A stretch of DNA of 64,000 bases from BRH-c25 sp012519325 (GTDB lineage: Bacteria > Bacillota > Clostridia > Lutisporales > Lutisporaceae): positions 19,941 through 83,940 of the forward strand of contig JBMNHZ010000012.1 of NCBI GenBank assembly GCA_050950645.1, read 5' to 3'. Below the pieces are notes generated by a model. That model saw nothing but the letters and a program-made list of their open reading frames with translations. It was not told the DNA's origin and made no database searches. Below are positions 35,021 through 44,319 of the stretch, piece after piece. Positions within the stretch are counted from its first letter, which is position 1, and each line of letters opens with the position of its first letter. Position numbers and translations under genes: made by a program.

Positions 35021-36544
35021 ATGACCGGGAAGTCGGATGCCGCAAAAAACGGTTTTCTTGAGCTGGTAAAAAGGATCAGGTATTATAATGATGCCATAGC
35101 GGTGCTTTATTGGGACCTCAGGACAGGAGCTCCGAGAAAAGGTGTCTCCCAGAGGGCGGAAGTAATAGGCATGCTTTCTTCGGAAGCTTTCAAGCTTACT
35201 ATATCTGATGAGATGGGAAGTTATCTGTCGTATTTTGATGATCCGGATAACGGCAGCAGGCTGGATCCTACCATGAAAGCAGCAGTGAGGGAATGCAGGA
35301 AGGAATATGACAAATACAAGAAGATACCTGAAGATAAATATAGGGAATATGTGATATTGACCTCTGAAGCGGAATCCATATGGGAGGATGCAAAAAAGAA
35401 TAATGACTTTGAGCTTTTCAAGCCCTATCTTGAAAAGATTGTTGATTATAACCAGCAGTTTATTGAGCTATGGGGTTATGAGGGAAACAAATACAATACA
35501 CTGCTGGATTTGTACGAACCGGGAATGACGGTTGAAAAGCTGGATGAAATATTCAGCATGCTGCGAAGCAGGATAGTACCCCTGGCAGCAAAAATAAGGG
35601 CAGTGGATTATCAACCGGAAGACCAATTCCTGAAGCAGTATTTTGATACGGGGAAGCAGGAGGAATTCAGCCTGTTTATACTGGACAGGATGGGCTATGA
35701 CTTTGATGCGGGCAGGCTGGATGAAAGCGAGCACCCCTTTACTACGGGTATAAACCCGGGGGACGTAAGAATAACCACCCATTACTATCCCAACGATTTA
35801 ATAAGCTCTGTCATGAGCTCACTGCATGAAGGAGGCCATGCTCTTTACGAACAGAATATATCTGCCGATCTGAAGGGCACTCCCCTTTGTGAAGGGGCTT
35901 CCATGGGGCTGCATGAGTCACAATCAAGGTTCTGGGAAAATATCATAGGAAGGAGCCGCAGCTTCTGGCAGAAATACTTCAGGGATCTGCAGAAATTTTT
36001 TCCGGAACAGTTGAAGGATATATCTCCGGAGGATTTCTACAGGGCTATAAACAAGGTAGAGCCTTCACTTGTCAGAATAGAGGCCGATGAGGTCACATAT
36101 AACCTTCATATCATGATAAGATATGAAATAGAGAAGGCTCTTATTAACGGGGAGATTAATGTGGCTGATCTTCCGACGGTGTGGGGAGAAAAAATGAAGG
36201 AATACCTGGGCATAGTGCCCCCGGATGATTCAAAGGGAGTGCTTCAGGATGTCCATTGGGCAGGGGGAAGCTTTGGTTATTTTCCATCCTATGCCTTGGG
36301 GAATATATACTCTGCACAGATTTACAATGCAGCAAAGAAAGAAATCGGGAATTTTCATGAGTTGATAGAAAAGGGCGAACTGAAAGTAATTAAAGAATGG
36401 CTGACTGAAAATATACATAAGCACGGAAAGCTGCAAAAACCTGCAGAAATCATAATGCAGGCCACCGGGGAAGAAATAAACCCCGTATACCTTATAGATT
36501 ATCTTGAACAAAAATATAAGGAAATATATAAGCTTGAGTTATAG
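35021..36544 (+). CDS. M32-family metallocarboxypeptidase
   Basis: A 507-residue Taq-type carboxypeptidase. The zinc site is HEGGH near residue 267 (the HExxH form), followed by ESQSRFWEN carrying the third ligand Glu. Conserved downstream elements include EADEVTYNLHIMIRYEIEKAL and VHWAGGSFGYFPSYALGN. It removes C-terminal residues from peptides in the cytoplasm and needs zinc or cobalt. GAGAGGGG precedes ATG 35021. It fits a proteolytic/amino-acid-fermenting lifestyle. Confidence 0.93.
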   Translation: MTGKSDAAKNGFLELVKRIRYYNDAIAVLYWDLRTGAPRKGVSQRAEVIGMLSSEAFKLTISDEMGSYLSYFDDPDNGSRLDPTMKAAVRECRKEYDKYKKIPEDKYREYVILTSEAESIWEDAKKNNDFELFKPYLEKIVDYNQQFIELWGYEGNKYNTLLDLYEPGMTVEKLDEIFSMLRSRIVPLAAKIRAVDYQPEDQFLKQYFDTGKQEEFSLFILDRMGYDFDAGRLDESEHPFTTGINPGDVRITTHYYPNDLISSVMSSLHEGGHALYEQNISADLKGTPLCEGASMGLHESQSRFWENIIGRSRSFWQKYFRDLQKFFPEQLKDISPEDFYRAINKVEPSLVRIEADEVTYNLHIMIRYEIEKALINGEINVADLPTVWGEKMKEYLGIVPPDDSKGVLQDVHWAGGSFGYFPSYALGNIYSAQIYNAAKKEIGNFHELIEKGELKVIKEWLTENIHKHGKLQKPAEIIMQATGEEINPVYLIDYLEQKYKEIYKLEL

Positions 36545-36547
36545 GTA

Positions 36548-36576
36548 TTGACAACAAGGCTTACTTTGTATTATAT
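36548..36576 (+). promoter_or_regulatory. Sigma-A promoter of the his operon
   Basis: TTGACA at 36548-36553 and TTATAT at 36571-36576 are separated by 17 bp. The start site would be near 36583, placing the leader peptide about 37 bases into the transcript. Confidence 0.85.
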
Positions 36577-36619
36577 TATATGAAAGCCAGTTTTACATAA
36601 AAATTACGGAGCTGATTTT

Positions 36620-36676
36620 ATGAATATGTTAAATTGCATAAATGTCAGACTGCATCATCATAGGCAGAGCACTTAA
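36620..36676 (+). CDS. hisL: Histidine-operon leader peptide
   Basis: An 18-codon reading frame with GGAG eight bases upstream, encoding MNMLNCINVRLHHHRQST. Three consecutive His codons (36653-36661) lie just upstream of overlapping RNA hairpins and a terminator, the arrangement of a ribosome-mediated attenuator. The stop codon (36674-36676) falls inside the first pairing segment, so ribosome position decides which hairpin forms. ATG 36626 is an alternative start. Confidence 0.85.
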   Translation: MNMLNCINVRLHHHRQST

Positions 36677-36776
36677 GCCTTTCAGGAAATTTTCCATAGG
36701 CATAAGTGCTATTTGTGCTTGTGCCTATGGGATGCAATATTAAAACCCCGTAGGTAAAATAATACCTGCGGGGTTT
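36668..36776 (+). promoter_or_regulatory. His attenuator with alternative hairpins and terminator
   Basis: Segment A (36668-36680) pairs with B (36698-36710) at 12 of 13 bases. Part of B (36694-36702) pairs perfectly with C (36722-36730). C (36724-36731) can also pair with the terminator's 5' arm (36747-36754). The terminator is 36743-36756 with 36763-36776. A ribosome stalled at the His codons leaves A free, so A:B forms and C blocks the terminator. A ribosome at the stop codon covers A, so B:C forms and the terminator folds. Confidence 0.8.
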
Positions 36777-36825
36777 GTTTATTTTCATGAACCATAATAT
36801 ACGAGGCAAGGAGAGGTATTATACT

Positions 36826-37992
36826 ATGCAAAGCTTTGGAATCCCACAAGGCATGAGGGATATTCTCACTGATGAAAGCGGCAGAAGGGCCATACTGCAG
36901 GAAAAGCTGCAGCACTACATGTATTCTTGTGGCTTCGGACGTGTCGAAACACCCCTTTTTGAATATTATGAGCTGTTTTCCGGTGGAATATCTCCGGTGG
37001 ATGATGAAAGTATTGTAAAAACAATAGACAGAGATGGAAGAGTTGTGGTTTTGAGGCCTGATATGACAATTCCGACAGCCAGGATCGCTTCCACAAAGCT
37101 TAAGGGACAGCAGAAGCCCTTGAAGCTGTTTTATATGGGAAATGTGTACAGGGCGGACAAAAAAAACCGGGGCGCAGGAAGGGAATTCTGCCAGGTAGGG
37201 GCGGAAATATACGGATGTTCAAGCAAGTGGCTGGATATAGAGACCCTTGCCATGGCAAAGGAAAGCTTCAGGGTGGTCGGAATCGAGGATTATAAAATAG
37301 ATATAGGACATGTAGGCATAATTAAAGGTGTTTTCGAAGGGATGAACTTACCGGAACATAAGAAATCACACATCATCTCACTGATAAGTGAAAAGAATCT
37401 GGTGGAACTTGAAAATGAGGTATCCGGTCTTCCGTTGAGCAGCAGGGACAAGGAGACAATCTGCAGGCTTCCGTGTCTTTTCGGAAAACCTGAGGATGTT
37501 TTTAATAGTATTGATGAAATCACAATCAATGAGACGGTAAAGGAATCCGTTGATTACCTTTTGCAGATATTCGGGAAGTGCAGGGACCTGGGCCTGGGGC
37601 CAAATATAATAATGGATGCGGGTATGACGGGGAATATGAAATACTACACCGGACTGATTTTCAAGGCATATGCCCGGGGAGCCAGTGATGTGGTGATTTC
37701 GGGAGGCAGATACGACGGACTGCTTAGGGAAATGGGCTCGGAGGATGCTGCCTCAGGCTTTGCCATATATGTAGACAGCATGCTTGAAGCTGCTGCGGAG
37801 AAGCTCCGGGATAAGAGAAAGCGCAGAATACTGGTGATATTCGATGACAGCAGGTTTATTGAAGCCCTGGGATATTCCGAGGACTGCAGGAAGAAAGGGA
37901 TATGGGTAAGCTTGGTGAATCGCGGTGATATATCGGATCCGGAGCAGTATTGTAGAGAATATGAGTATGATGAAATAGCGAATTTTGAGTAA
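36826..37992 (+). CDS. hisZ: ATP phosphoribosyltransferase regulatory subunit
   Basis: A 388-residue HisRS-like paralogue. It keeps class II synthetase motifs 1-3 in altered form (RVETPLFEYYELF, RPDMTIPTARI, GGRYDGLLREMG) but lacks the anticodon-binding domain. It activates short-form HisG and confers histidine feedback. The start is ATG 36826 after AAGGAGAGG; upstream in-frame codons lie in the attenuator. First structural gene of the operon. Confidence 0.93.
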   Translation: MQSFGIPQGMRDILTDESGRRAILQEKLQHYMYSCGFGRVETPLFEYYELFSGGISPVDDESIVKTIDRDGRVVVLRPDMTIPTARIASTKLKGQQKPLKLFYMGNVYRADKKNRGAGREFCQVGAEIYGCSSKWLDIETLAMAKESFRVVGIEDYKIDIGHVGIIKGVFEGMNLPEHKKSHIISLISEKNLVELENEVSGLPLSSRDKETICRLPCLFGKPEDVFNSIDEITINETVKESVDYLLQIFGKCRDLGLGPNIIMDAGMTGNMKYYTGLIFKAYARGASDVVISGGRYDGLLREMGSEDAASGFAIYVDSMLEAAAEKLRDKRKRRILVIFDDSRFIEALGYSEDCRKKGIWVSLVNRGDISDPEQYCREYEYDEIANFE

Positions 37993-38004
37993 GGAGTGGC
38001 GTAA

Positions 38005-38661
38005 ATGTTAAAAATAGCTGTGGCAAAAGGCAGGGTTGCCAATAAGGTGAGTGAACTTCTGCTTGATACAAGTGATTACAGGGATATAATCGATTTAAGC
38101 TCCAGGAGACTTGTTTTTGTTGACAAAAACAAAGAAATAACATTTTTCCTTGTAAAGCCCTCCGATGTTCCAGTATATGTGGAAAGCGGAGCGGCAGACA
38201 TAGGGATCGTAGGGAAGGACGTACTTATGGAAACCGGGAACTCTTCCTATGAAATAATGGACTTGAAAACCTGCAGCTGCAGGATGGTGCTGGCAGGCCC
38301 TTCTGAGAACAGGGATGTAAGGCCTATAGTCAGAAGAATCGCAACCAAATATCCCAAAATAGCAGAGGAATATTTCAAGAAAAAATCAGAGCCTGTGGAA
38401 ATAATTAAGCTGGATGGTTCCATAGAGCTTGCTCCCATTGTGGGACTATCCGATGCAATAGTCGATATAGTCGAAAGCGGAAAAACCCTGAGGGAAAACG
38501 GACTTATAGTGTATGAGAATATTTGCGATATAACTGCAAGAATGATAGTGAACAGGGTCAGCTATAAAATGAAAAACAAGAGCATAAACATCTTCGCATC
38601 TGCTGTTGGTGAAGCTATTGAAGGAGGTGAGGTAAATGCTCAGAGTGTTGTCATGGGATGA
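38005..38661 (+). CDS. hisG: ATP phosphoribosyltransferase, short form
   Basis: 218 residues, the short HisG lacking the C-terminal regulatory domain, consistent with HisZ just upstream. Typical segments are LKIAVAKGRVANK, ADIGIVGKDVLME and ELAPIVGLSDAIVDIVESGKTL. It makes phosphoribosyl-ATP from ATP and PRPP, the committed step. The ATG follows AAGGAGTGG. The 3' end overlaps hisD by 26 bases. Confidence 0.95.
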   Translation: MLKIAVAKGRVANKVSELLLDTSDYRDIIDLSSRRLVFVDKNKEITFFLVKPSDVPVYVESGAADIGIVGKDVLMETGNSSYEIMDLKTCSCRMVLAGPSENRDVRPIVRRIATKYPKIAEEYFKKKSEPVEIIKLDGSIELAPIVGLSDAIVDIVESGKTLRENGLIVYENICDITARMIVNRVSYKMKNKSINIFASAVGEAIEGGEVNAQSVVMG

Positions 38662-39931
38662 CAAAAGCAGTGTTGAGAGCTTCTTAAGACAAAAAACCTA
38701 CGGGCTCATACCTGAGGAAGTTACGGCAGCAGTAAAAAAAATAGTCGAGGATGTCAGGGACAGAGGGGACAGTTCGGTACTTGAGTACAGCAGGAAATTT
38801 GATAATGTAAATAATATTAAAGATTTTCAGGTAAGCGCGGATGATTTGGAGATATTGGCTGGAAAAGTGGAGACCGGCTTCATTGAAGCCATAAGCAAGA
38901 GTATAGCAAATGTAAAAAGCTTTCACAGCCAAATGGTCGACAGGGACTTCAACATATTCACCGATAACGGCAGTGTGCTGGGAAGCAGGGTTACCCCCAT
39001 AGACAAGGCTGCAATATATGTACCAGGGGGAAAGGCCTCCTATCCTTCCACTGTGGTAATGTGCGCAGTTCCTGCAATAATTGCGGGGGTTAGAGAAATA
39101 ATCATATTAACCCCGCCAACCGCAGAAGCCGGTATCAACCCATATGTGGCGGCGACGGCAAAGCTTCTGGAAATTGATAAGGTGTTCCGTGTCGGCGGGG
39201 CTCAAGGGATTGCTGCAGCTGCTTTTGGCACCGAGACAATACCGAAGGTGGACAAAATTGTAGGGCCGGGGAATACATACGTGGCAGCTGCTAAAAGAGA
39301 AGTATACGGATTTGTGGATATTGATATGATAGCAGGGCCCAGTGAAATTGCGGTAATTGCGGACAACAGCGCAAATCCGTGCTGGGCTGCGGCGGACCTG
39401 ATGTCCCAGGCAGAGCACGATGAAGCGGCAAGGTGTTTTCTGGTTACAGATTCAAGGGACTTTGCAGTCCGGGTAAATGCTGAAATTAAAAGACAGCTTG
39501 GACAGATGAAAAGAAGGGAAATAATCGGCAAGGCATTGGAAAACAATTCGGCAGTCATTGTGGTTAATGGCATGGAGCAGGCAGCTGACATAATTAACGA
39601 AATTGCTCCCGAGCATTTGGAAATTATTACGGAGAACCCCTTTAAAGTGTTGAAGGGCATAAGGAACGCAGGGGCTATTTTCCTGGGAAGTTATTCTACG
39701 GAGCCTATAGGGGATTATGTAGCAGGCCCGAATCATGTACTGCCTACCTACGGCACAGCTGCTTTCTTCTCTCTCCTTTCAACAAGAGATTTTCAGAAAA
39801 GGTCCAGCCTTATATATTACAATAAAGAGGATTTGGCGGAATATGGCCCTGCGGCAATTAAAATAGCTGAGGCGGAAGGCCTGGAAGCCCATGCCAATGC
39901 ATTGAAAGTGAGGCTTGAAAATGATAGATGA
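38636..39931 (+). CDS. hisD: Histidinol dehydrogenase
   Basis: A 431-residue enzyme oxidising L-histidinol to L-histidine via the aldehyde (2 NAD+). Conserved features include YVPGGKASYPSTVVM, the VGPGNTYVAAAKREVYG block, AGPSEIAVIAD, and the EHLE/NHVLPT region carrying the catalytic His/Glu and zinc ligands (SQAEHDE). The start is ATG 38636 after GGAGGTGA, inside the end of hisG. Confidence 0.95.
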   Translation: MLRVLSWDDKSSVESFLRQKTYGLIPEEVTAAVKKIVEDVRDRGDSSVLEYSRKFDNVNNIKDFQVSADDLEILAGKVETGFIEAISKSIANVKSFHSQMVDRDFNIFTDNGSVLGSRVTPIDKAAIYVPGGKASYPSTVVMCAVPAIIAGVREIIILTPPTAEAGINPYVAATAKLLEIDKVFRVGGAQGIAAAAFGTETIPKVDKIVGPGNTYVAAAKREVYGFVDIDMIAGPSEIAVIADNSANPCWAAADLMSQAEHDEAARCFLVTDSRDFAVRVNAEIKRQLGQMKRREIIGKALENNSAVIVVNGMEQAADIINEIAPEHLEIITENPFKVLKGIRNAGAIFLGSYSTEPIGDYVAGPNHVLPTYGTAAFFSLLSTRDFQKRSSLIYYNKEDLAEYGPAAIKIAEAEGLEAHANALKVRLENDR

Positions 39932-40985
39932 TTTGGTTTCAAAAAGAGTAAAGGAGCTTAAGAGCTATAAGGTGGAGCCCAAAATGCAGGGCACAGCCCT
40001 GGATAAGAATGAATTGCCCTGGGGCTTGGACGAGAAGGTTGAGGAAGCTCTGATTAATAGCATAAAGGCAATGGAATTCAACCGATATCCCGACAGCGGC
40101 TGTATAGGCCTTAAAGCAGCAATTTCAAGGTATACAGGTATGGATCCCGGCTCAATATGCATAGGCAACGGCTCAGACGAGCTTATAAGTGTGCTGCTTC
40201 AGACCTTTATAAATCCGGGGGATGCAATAGCAGTATATAATCCAACCTTTGCCATGTATAAGGTATACGGAACAATATGCGGCGCCAGGATATGGAGATA
40301 TGACCTGGACAATGATTTTGAATTGAACCTGGATGAATTTATCCAGGGGCTTAAGGCAGAAAAACCCAAGCTGGTATTTTTATGCAACCCCAACAATCCT
40401 ACCGGAAAGATGCTTGCCTTGTCAGACATAGAAGAAATATTGAAAAACACCGCCGGTATCGTAGTTGTGGATGAAGCATATTTTGAATTCTCGGGAGTCA
40501 CAGCTTTAGGGCTTCTCTCAGCATACGACAATCTGATAATACTCAGGACCTTTTCCAAAGCATTCGGATTGGCAGGATTAAGGATAGGATATATGCTGGC
40601 CGGCCCCGCAATAATAAGCTATGTGGACAGAGTCCGCTCACCTTTCAATGTGAATTCATTTGCACAGGCTGCAGCGGCAGAGGTTCTGAAAAACCTTGAT
40701 AAAGTAATGGAAAGAATTGAAGCAATAAAAAGCGAGAGAGAAAGGCTGATAATATTGCTTAAGCAGCTTGAAGGCCTTCAATGCTTTGAATCTGCGAGCA
40801 ATTTTATTCTAATCCGCTCCAAGTGCTCGGAGAAAATCAACAAGAGACTTCAGGAAACAGGGATTTTTGTAAGAAGATACTCAAGCCCGAAGCTTGAGGA
40901 TTGCCTGAGAGTTACAATAGGCAGCAGGCTTGAGAATGATAAATTCTATGAGACCGTAAAGGAGGCGCTTTATGAAAGAGATTGA
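39921..40985 (+). CDS. hisC: Histidinol-phosphate aminotransferase
   Basis: A 354-residue PLP enzyme (fold type I). Substrate/PLP motifs are GNGSDELI near residue 82, NPNNPTGK near 155, VVDEAYFEFSG, and the Schiff-base Lys in RTFSKAFGLAGLRIGY. It converts imidazole-acetol phosphate to histidinol phosphate with glutamate. I chose ATG 39921; it overlaps hisD by 11 bases, and a TTG six bases earlier is possible. Confidence 0.94.
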   Translation: MIDDLVSKRVKELKSYKVEPKMQGTALDKNELPWGLDEKVEEALINSIKAMEFNRYPDSGCIGLKAAISRYTGMDPGSICIGNGSDELISVLLQTFINPGDAIAVYNPTFAMYKVYGTICGARIWRYDLDNDFELNLDEFIQGLKAEKPKLVFLCNPNNPTGKMLALSDIEEILKNTAGIVVVDEAYFEFSGVTALGLLSAYDNLIILRTFSKAFGLAGLRIGYMLAGPAIISYVDRVRSPFNVNSFAQAAAAEVLKNLDKVMERIEAIKSERERLIILLKQLEGLQCFESASNFILIRSKCSEKINKRLQETGIFVRRYSSPKLEDCLRVTIGSRLENDKFYETVKEALYERD

Positions 40986-41571
40986 TAAGTCAAGGATGGC
41001 CCAACTATCCAGAAAGACAAATGAGACGGATGTATATGTAAGCTTGAATCTTGACGGAAGCGGAACATATGAAATAGACACCGGAATACCTTTTTTCGAC
41101 CATATGCTGGAGCAATTAAGCAGACACAGCGGCTTTGACCTTACTGTGAAAGCCCGGGGGGATATTCAGGTGGATTTGCATCATACCCTTGAGGATGTTG
41201 GAATAGTACTTGGGAAGGCTCTTTACGAGTGCACCCGTGACAAGACCGGCATAGCAAGATACGGCAGTACGATGCTTCCCATGGATGACTCCCTTTGTAT
41301 CGCAGCTGTGGATTTTTGCGGCAGGGCGAATCTTGTATACAACTGCGGCCCGCTTCAGGGCAATGTTGGAGATTTTGACACTGAAAACATAAAGGAGTTT
41401 TTTAAGGCTTTTGTCAGTAACTCAGCGATAACCCTGCATATCAATCTGATGTACGGTGAAAACGCACATCACAATGCGGAATGCATATTCAAGGCTGTTG
41501 CCAGGACATTTAAGGAAGCTCTTCGTATAGACGGCAGTCAGGGAATGCCTTCCACGAAGGGGTGCTTATAA
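40972..41571 (+). CDS. hisB: Imidazoleglycerol-phosphate dehydratase
   Basis: A 199-residue monofunctional dehydratase, without the HisB phosphatase domain seen in enterobacteria. Metal-binding signatures are FFDHMLEQLSRHSG, DLHHTLEDVGI, and the repeated GENAHHNAECIFKA. It uses two Mn ions. It overlaps hisC by 14 bases. No histidinol-phosphatase gene is in the operon, so that step must be encoded elsewhere (PHP type is usual in Firmicutes). Confidence 0.95.
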   Translation: MKEIDKSRMAQLSRKTNETDVYVSLNLDGSGTYEIDTGIPFFDHMLEQLSRHSGFDLTVKARGDIQVDLHHTLEDVGIVLGKALYECTRDKTGIARYGSTMLPMDDSLCIAAVDFCGRANLVYNCGPLQGNVGDFDTENIKEFFKAFVSNSAITLHINLMYGENAHHNAECIFKAVARTFKEALRIDGSQGMPSTKGCL

Positions 41572-41573
41572 TT

Positions 41574-42182
41574 GTGAAATTGGGAATTGTGGACTACGGC
41601 GTAGGCAACATTTACAGCCTCAAAAAGGCCTTGGAGCACCTTGAAGTAGACGCTGTTGTCTCCAAGAATGCTAAAGTGCTTGACGGTTGTTCCGGGATTG
41701 TCCTTCCCGGAGTAGGGGCCTTTTGTGATGCTGCTTCCAATATGTCCGCCGATGGGCTGGGGCAGGTAATAACGAATCAGGCGGCTAAGGGGAAGCTGGT
41801 TCTGGGAATATGCCTGGGCATGCAGCTGATGTATGATTACAGCACGGAAGGCGGAGAATTCAATGGGTTAGGGTTGATATCCGGCTGGGTGGACAGGATT
41901 CCGGACAGGGTAAAGGTTCCCCATATAGGCTGGAACAGCTTGAACATGAGTAAATCTTGCAAGGTTCTTGAAGGAGTTGAGGACGGAGATTATGTATACT
42001 ATGTCCACTCCTATTATGCAAGGCCCGGAGATAGCTCCGATGTGTGCGCTTACAGCAGCTATGGGATTGATATACCTGCGGTTGTCGTAAAGGAAAATCT
42101 TGTCGGAATGCAGTTTCATCCGGAAAAAAGCGGGGAGACGGGCTTGAAAATATTGAATAATTTAAAGGAGCTGATAATATGA
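41574..42182 (+). CDS. hisH: Imidazole glycerol phosphate synthase, glutaminase subunit
   Basis: A 202-residue class I glutamine amidotransferase. The nucleophile Cys is in LGICLGMQLMYD near residue 80; the His and Glu of the triad are in GMQFHPEKSG near the C-terminus. The start is most likely GTG 41574, three bases after the hisB stop. It supplies ammonia to HisF. The stop overlaps hisA as ATGA. Confidence 0.94.
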   Translation: MKLGIVDYGVGNIYSLKKALEHLEVDAVVSKNAKVLDGCSGIVLPGVGAFCDAASNMSADGLGQVITNQAAKGKLVLGICLGMQLMYDYSTEGGEFNGLGLISGWVDRIPDRVKVPHIGWNSLNMSKSCKVLEGVEDGDYVYYVHSYYARPGDSSDVCAYSSYGIDIPAVVVKENLVGMQFHPEKSGETGLKILNNLKELII

Positions 42183-42895
42183 GAATTTATCCTGCTGTTG
42201 ATATTTATGACGGAAAGTGCGTAAGGCTGAAGGAAGGAAAGCTTGAGAAAATGGAAATGTTTTATGAGAATCCTGTAGATGCGGCAAAAATGTGGGAGGA
42301 GAAGGGTGCAAAAGCCTTGCATATAATAGATCTGAACGGAGCATTTGACGGCAAAATGGGAAACCATGCAGCAGTCGAGAAAATCATCAGGTCGGTTAAG
42401 ATACCGGTACAGGTTGGAGGCGGACTGAGGAATGTAAAGGATATAAAAAAAGCTTTTGATACGGGAGCGGCAAGAGTCATAATTGGAACTGCCGCAGTGC
42501 TGGACGAAGAGCTGCTGGAAACAGGACTGAAGGAATATACTGGTAAAATGGTAGTGAGTATTGATGCAAAAGACGGCAATGTAGCAATAAATGGCTGGGT
42601 AAATGTAAGTGAATTCTCTGCCTACAACTTTGCAAACAAAATTGTCGGAAAAGGATTCAGAAACATAGTGTATACGGATATTTCAAAGGACGGCTCCATG
42701 TCCGGCCCCAACTTTGACGGAATTGAGAAAATGTGCAATGTTGAGGGGGCAAGGATAATTGCATCAGGGGGCATAACAAGTATTAACGATATTATTGCTA
42801 TTAAAGAGGCAGGAGCAGAGGGAGCCATAATAGGAAAGGCATTGTATGCCGGCATCCTGAAGCTTGAAGATGCCATTAAAGCTGCGGAGGATTAA
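42179..42895 (+). CDS. hisA: ProFAR isomerase
   Basis: A 238-residue TIM barrel. The catalytic Asp is in the N-terminal PAVDIYDGKCVRL and a second acidic residue lies in VYTDISKDGSMSGPN. Phosphate-binding half-barrel motifs VGGGLRN and ASGGITS are present. It isomerises the aminoaldose ProFAR to the ketose PRFAR. Coupled to hisH by a 4-base overlap. Confidence 0.95.
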   Translation: MRIYPAVDIYDGKCVRLKEGKLEKMEMFYENPVDAAKMWEEKGAKALHIIDLNGAFDGKMGNHAAVEKIIRSVKIPVQVGGGLRNVKDIKKAFDTGAARVIIGTAAVLDEELLETGLKEYTGKMVVSIDAKDGNVAINGWVNVSEFSAYNFANKIVGKGFRNIVYTDISKDGSMSGPNFDGIEKMCNVEGARIIASGGITSINDIIAIKEAGAEGAIIGKALYAGILKLEDAIKAAED

Positions 42896-42896
42896 T

Positions 42897-43658
42897 ATGC
42901 TGGCAAAAAGAATAATACCGTGCCTTGATGTTAAGGACGGAAGAGTTGTAAAAGGAGTAAAATTTGTTAACCTGAGGGATGCAGGGGATCCTGTGGAGGC
43001 GGCAAGGACTTATAATGCTGCGGGAGCGGACGAGCTGGTATTTCTTGATATTACAGCTTCCGTGGAACACAGGGGCACTATGGTTGATGTAGTCAGGGAG
43101 ACTGCCAGATATGTGTTCATACCTCTTACGGTGGGAGGAGGAATAGACAGCCTGGAGAGTATTGACAAGCTTCTTCATGCCGGCGCGGACAAAGTGTCTT
43201 TGAATACCGCGGCAGTTAATAATCCCAGGCTTGTTTATGAAGGTGCAAAAAGGTATGGCAGTCAGTGCATCGTAGTGGCAGTGGATGCAAAGCGCAGGCC
43301 CGGCAACAACGGATGGGAGGTTTATATTCACGGCGGAAGGACGGCCACAGGAATTGACGTTTTGGAATGGTGCAAAAAAATCAATGAACTGGGAGCGGGG
43401 GAAATACTTCTTACCAGCATTGATGCCGACGGTTCGAAGAAAGGCTATGATATAGAACTTACCTCCAAAGCGGCTGAAACGGTAAACATACCAATCATAG
43501 CTTCGGGAGGTGCAGGCAGCAAGGAGGATTTCCTGGAGGTGCTCACAAAAGGAAAGGCTGATGCGGCACTGGCAGCCTCGCTGTTTCACTACGGCGAATT
43601 GGGTATCGGAGATTTGAAGGCTTATCTGGCATCAGCCGGAGTAAGCGTAAGGATATGA
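42897..43658 (+). CDS. hisF: Imidazole glycerol phosphate synthase, cyclase subunit
   Basis: A 253-residue TIM barrel paralogous to HisA. The catalytic Asp residues are in CLDVKDGRVVKGV and TSIDADGSKKGYD. Phosphate loops are VGGGIDS and ASGGAGS. It closes the imidazole ring using ammonia channelled from HisH and releases AICAR. The start is ATG 42897, one base after the hisA stop, with GGAGG upstream. Confidence 0.96.
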   Translation: MLAKRIIPCLDVKDGRVVKGVKFVNLRDAGDPVEAARTYNAAGADELVFLDITASVEHRGTMVDVVRETARYVFIPLTVGGGIDSLESIDKLLHAGADKVSLNTAAVNNPRLVYEGAKRYGSQCIVVAVDAKRRPGNNGWEVYIHGGRTATGIDVLEWCKKINELGAGEILLTSIDADGSKKGYDIELTSKAAETVNIPIIASGGAGSKEDFLEVLTKGKADAALAASLFHYGELGIGDLKAYLASAGVSVRI

Positions 43659-43673
43659 GAGGGAGAAATTCAA

Positions 43674-44300
43674 ATGTTAATTAATGATATAAAATTTGAT
43701 GAAAAGGACTTGGTGCCTGCCATAGTACAGGATTATAAGACCGGCGAAGTGCTGATGCAGGCCTATATGAACAAGGAAAGCCTGGAGAAGACCTTGGAGA
43801 CAGGCCGTTCATGGTTTTACAGCAGAAGCAGAAAGAAACTGTGGGAGAAGGGAGCGACCTCAGGCTGCATACAGTCGGTAAAGGAGATATTTTATGACTG
43901 CGACGGGGACAGCCTGCTGCTGAAGGTGGACCAGGCGGGAGCAGCCTGCCATACCGGAAACAGGAGCTGCTTCTACAGAAGCCTTTGGAAAGGCGAAGAA
44001 AGTGCAAAAGCTGTAAATATTGGCGAAGTAATCGCAGATTTATACGACAAGGTAGGGGACAGAAGAAAAAATCCGGTGGAAGGCTCCTATACATGCTATC
44101 TTTTTGAAAAGGGCATTGACAAGATATGCAAGAAGATTGGAGAAGAGGGCACGGAAGTGGTAATAGCCGCCAAGAATGAAAGCAAAGAGGAAATTATATA
44201 TGAAATATCTGATTTGATTTATCATTTGACGGTGCTGATGAATTATATGGGTATAACATTTGAAGAAATAGGAGTGGAGCTTCTAAAGAGGTCCAAGTAG
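43674..44300 (+). CDS. hisIE: Bifunctional phosphoribosyl-AMP cyclohydrolase / phosphoribosyl-ATP pyrophosphatase
   Basis: A 208-residue fusion. The HisI domain (1 to about 110) has SRSRKKLWEKGATSG, DCDGDSLLLKVDQ and CHTGNRSCF, whose Cys residues bind zinc. The HisE domain (about 118-208) has KIGEEGTEVVIAAKNESKEEIIYEISDLIYHL. It catalyses steps two and three of the pathway. It is the last gene; only 19 bases separate it from the convergent ATPase gene, and I see no terminator there. Confidence 0.95.
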   Translation: MLINDIKFDEKDLVPAIVQDYKTGEVLMQAYMNKESLEKTLETGRSWFYSRSRKKLWEKGATSGCIQSVKEIFYDCDGDSLLLKVDQAGAACHTGNRSCFYRSLWKGEESAKAVNIGEVIADLYDKVGDRRKNPVEGSYTCYLFEKGIDKICKKIGEEGTEVVIAAKNESKEEIIYEISDLIYHLTVLMNYMGITFEEIGVELLKRSK

Positions 44301-44319
44301 AGACTCCTTCGCATCCTTC

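Noticed and set aside
42876..43589. 237-codon minus-strand frame opposite hisF
   Set aside because: No family resemblance and no ribosome site; it lies wholly over a highly conserved gene.
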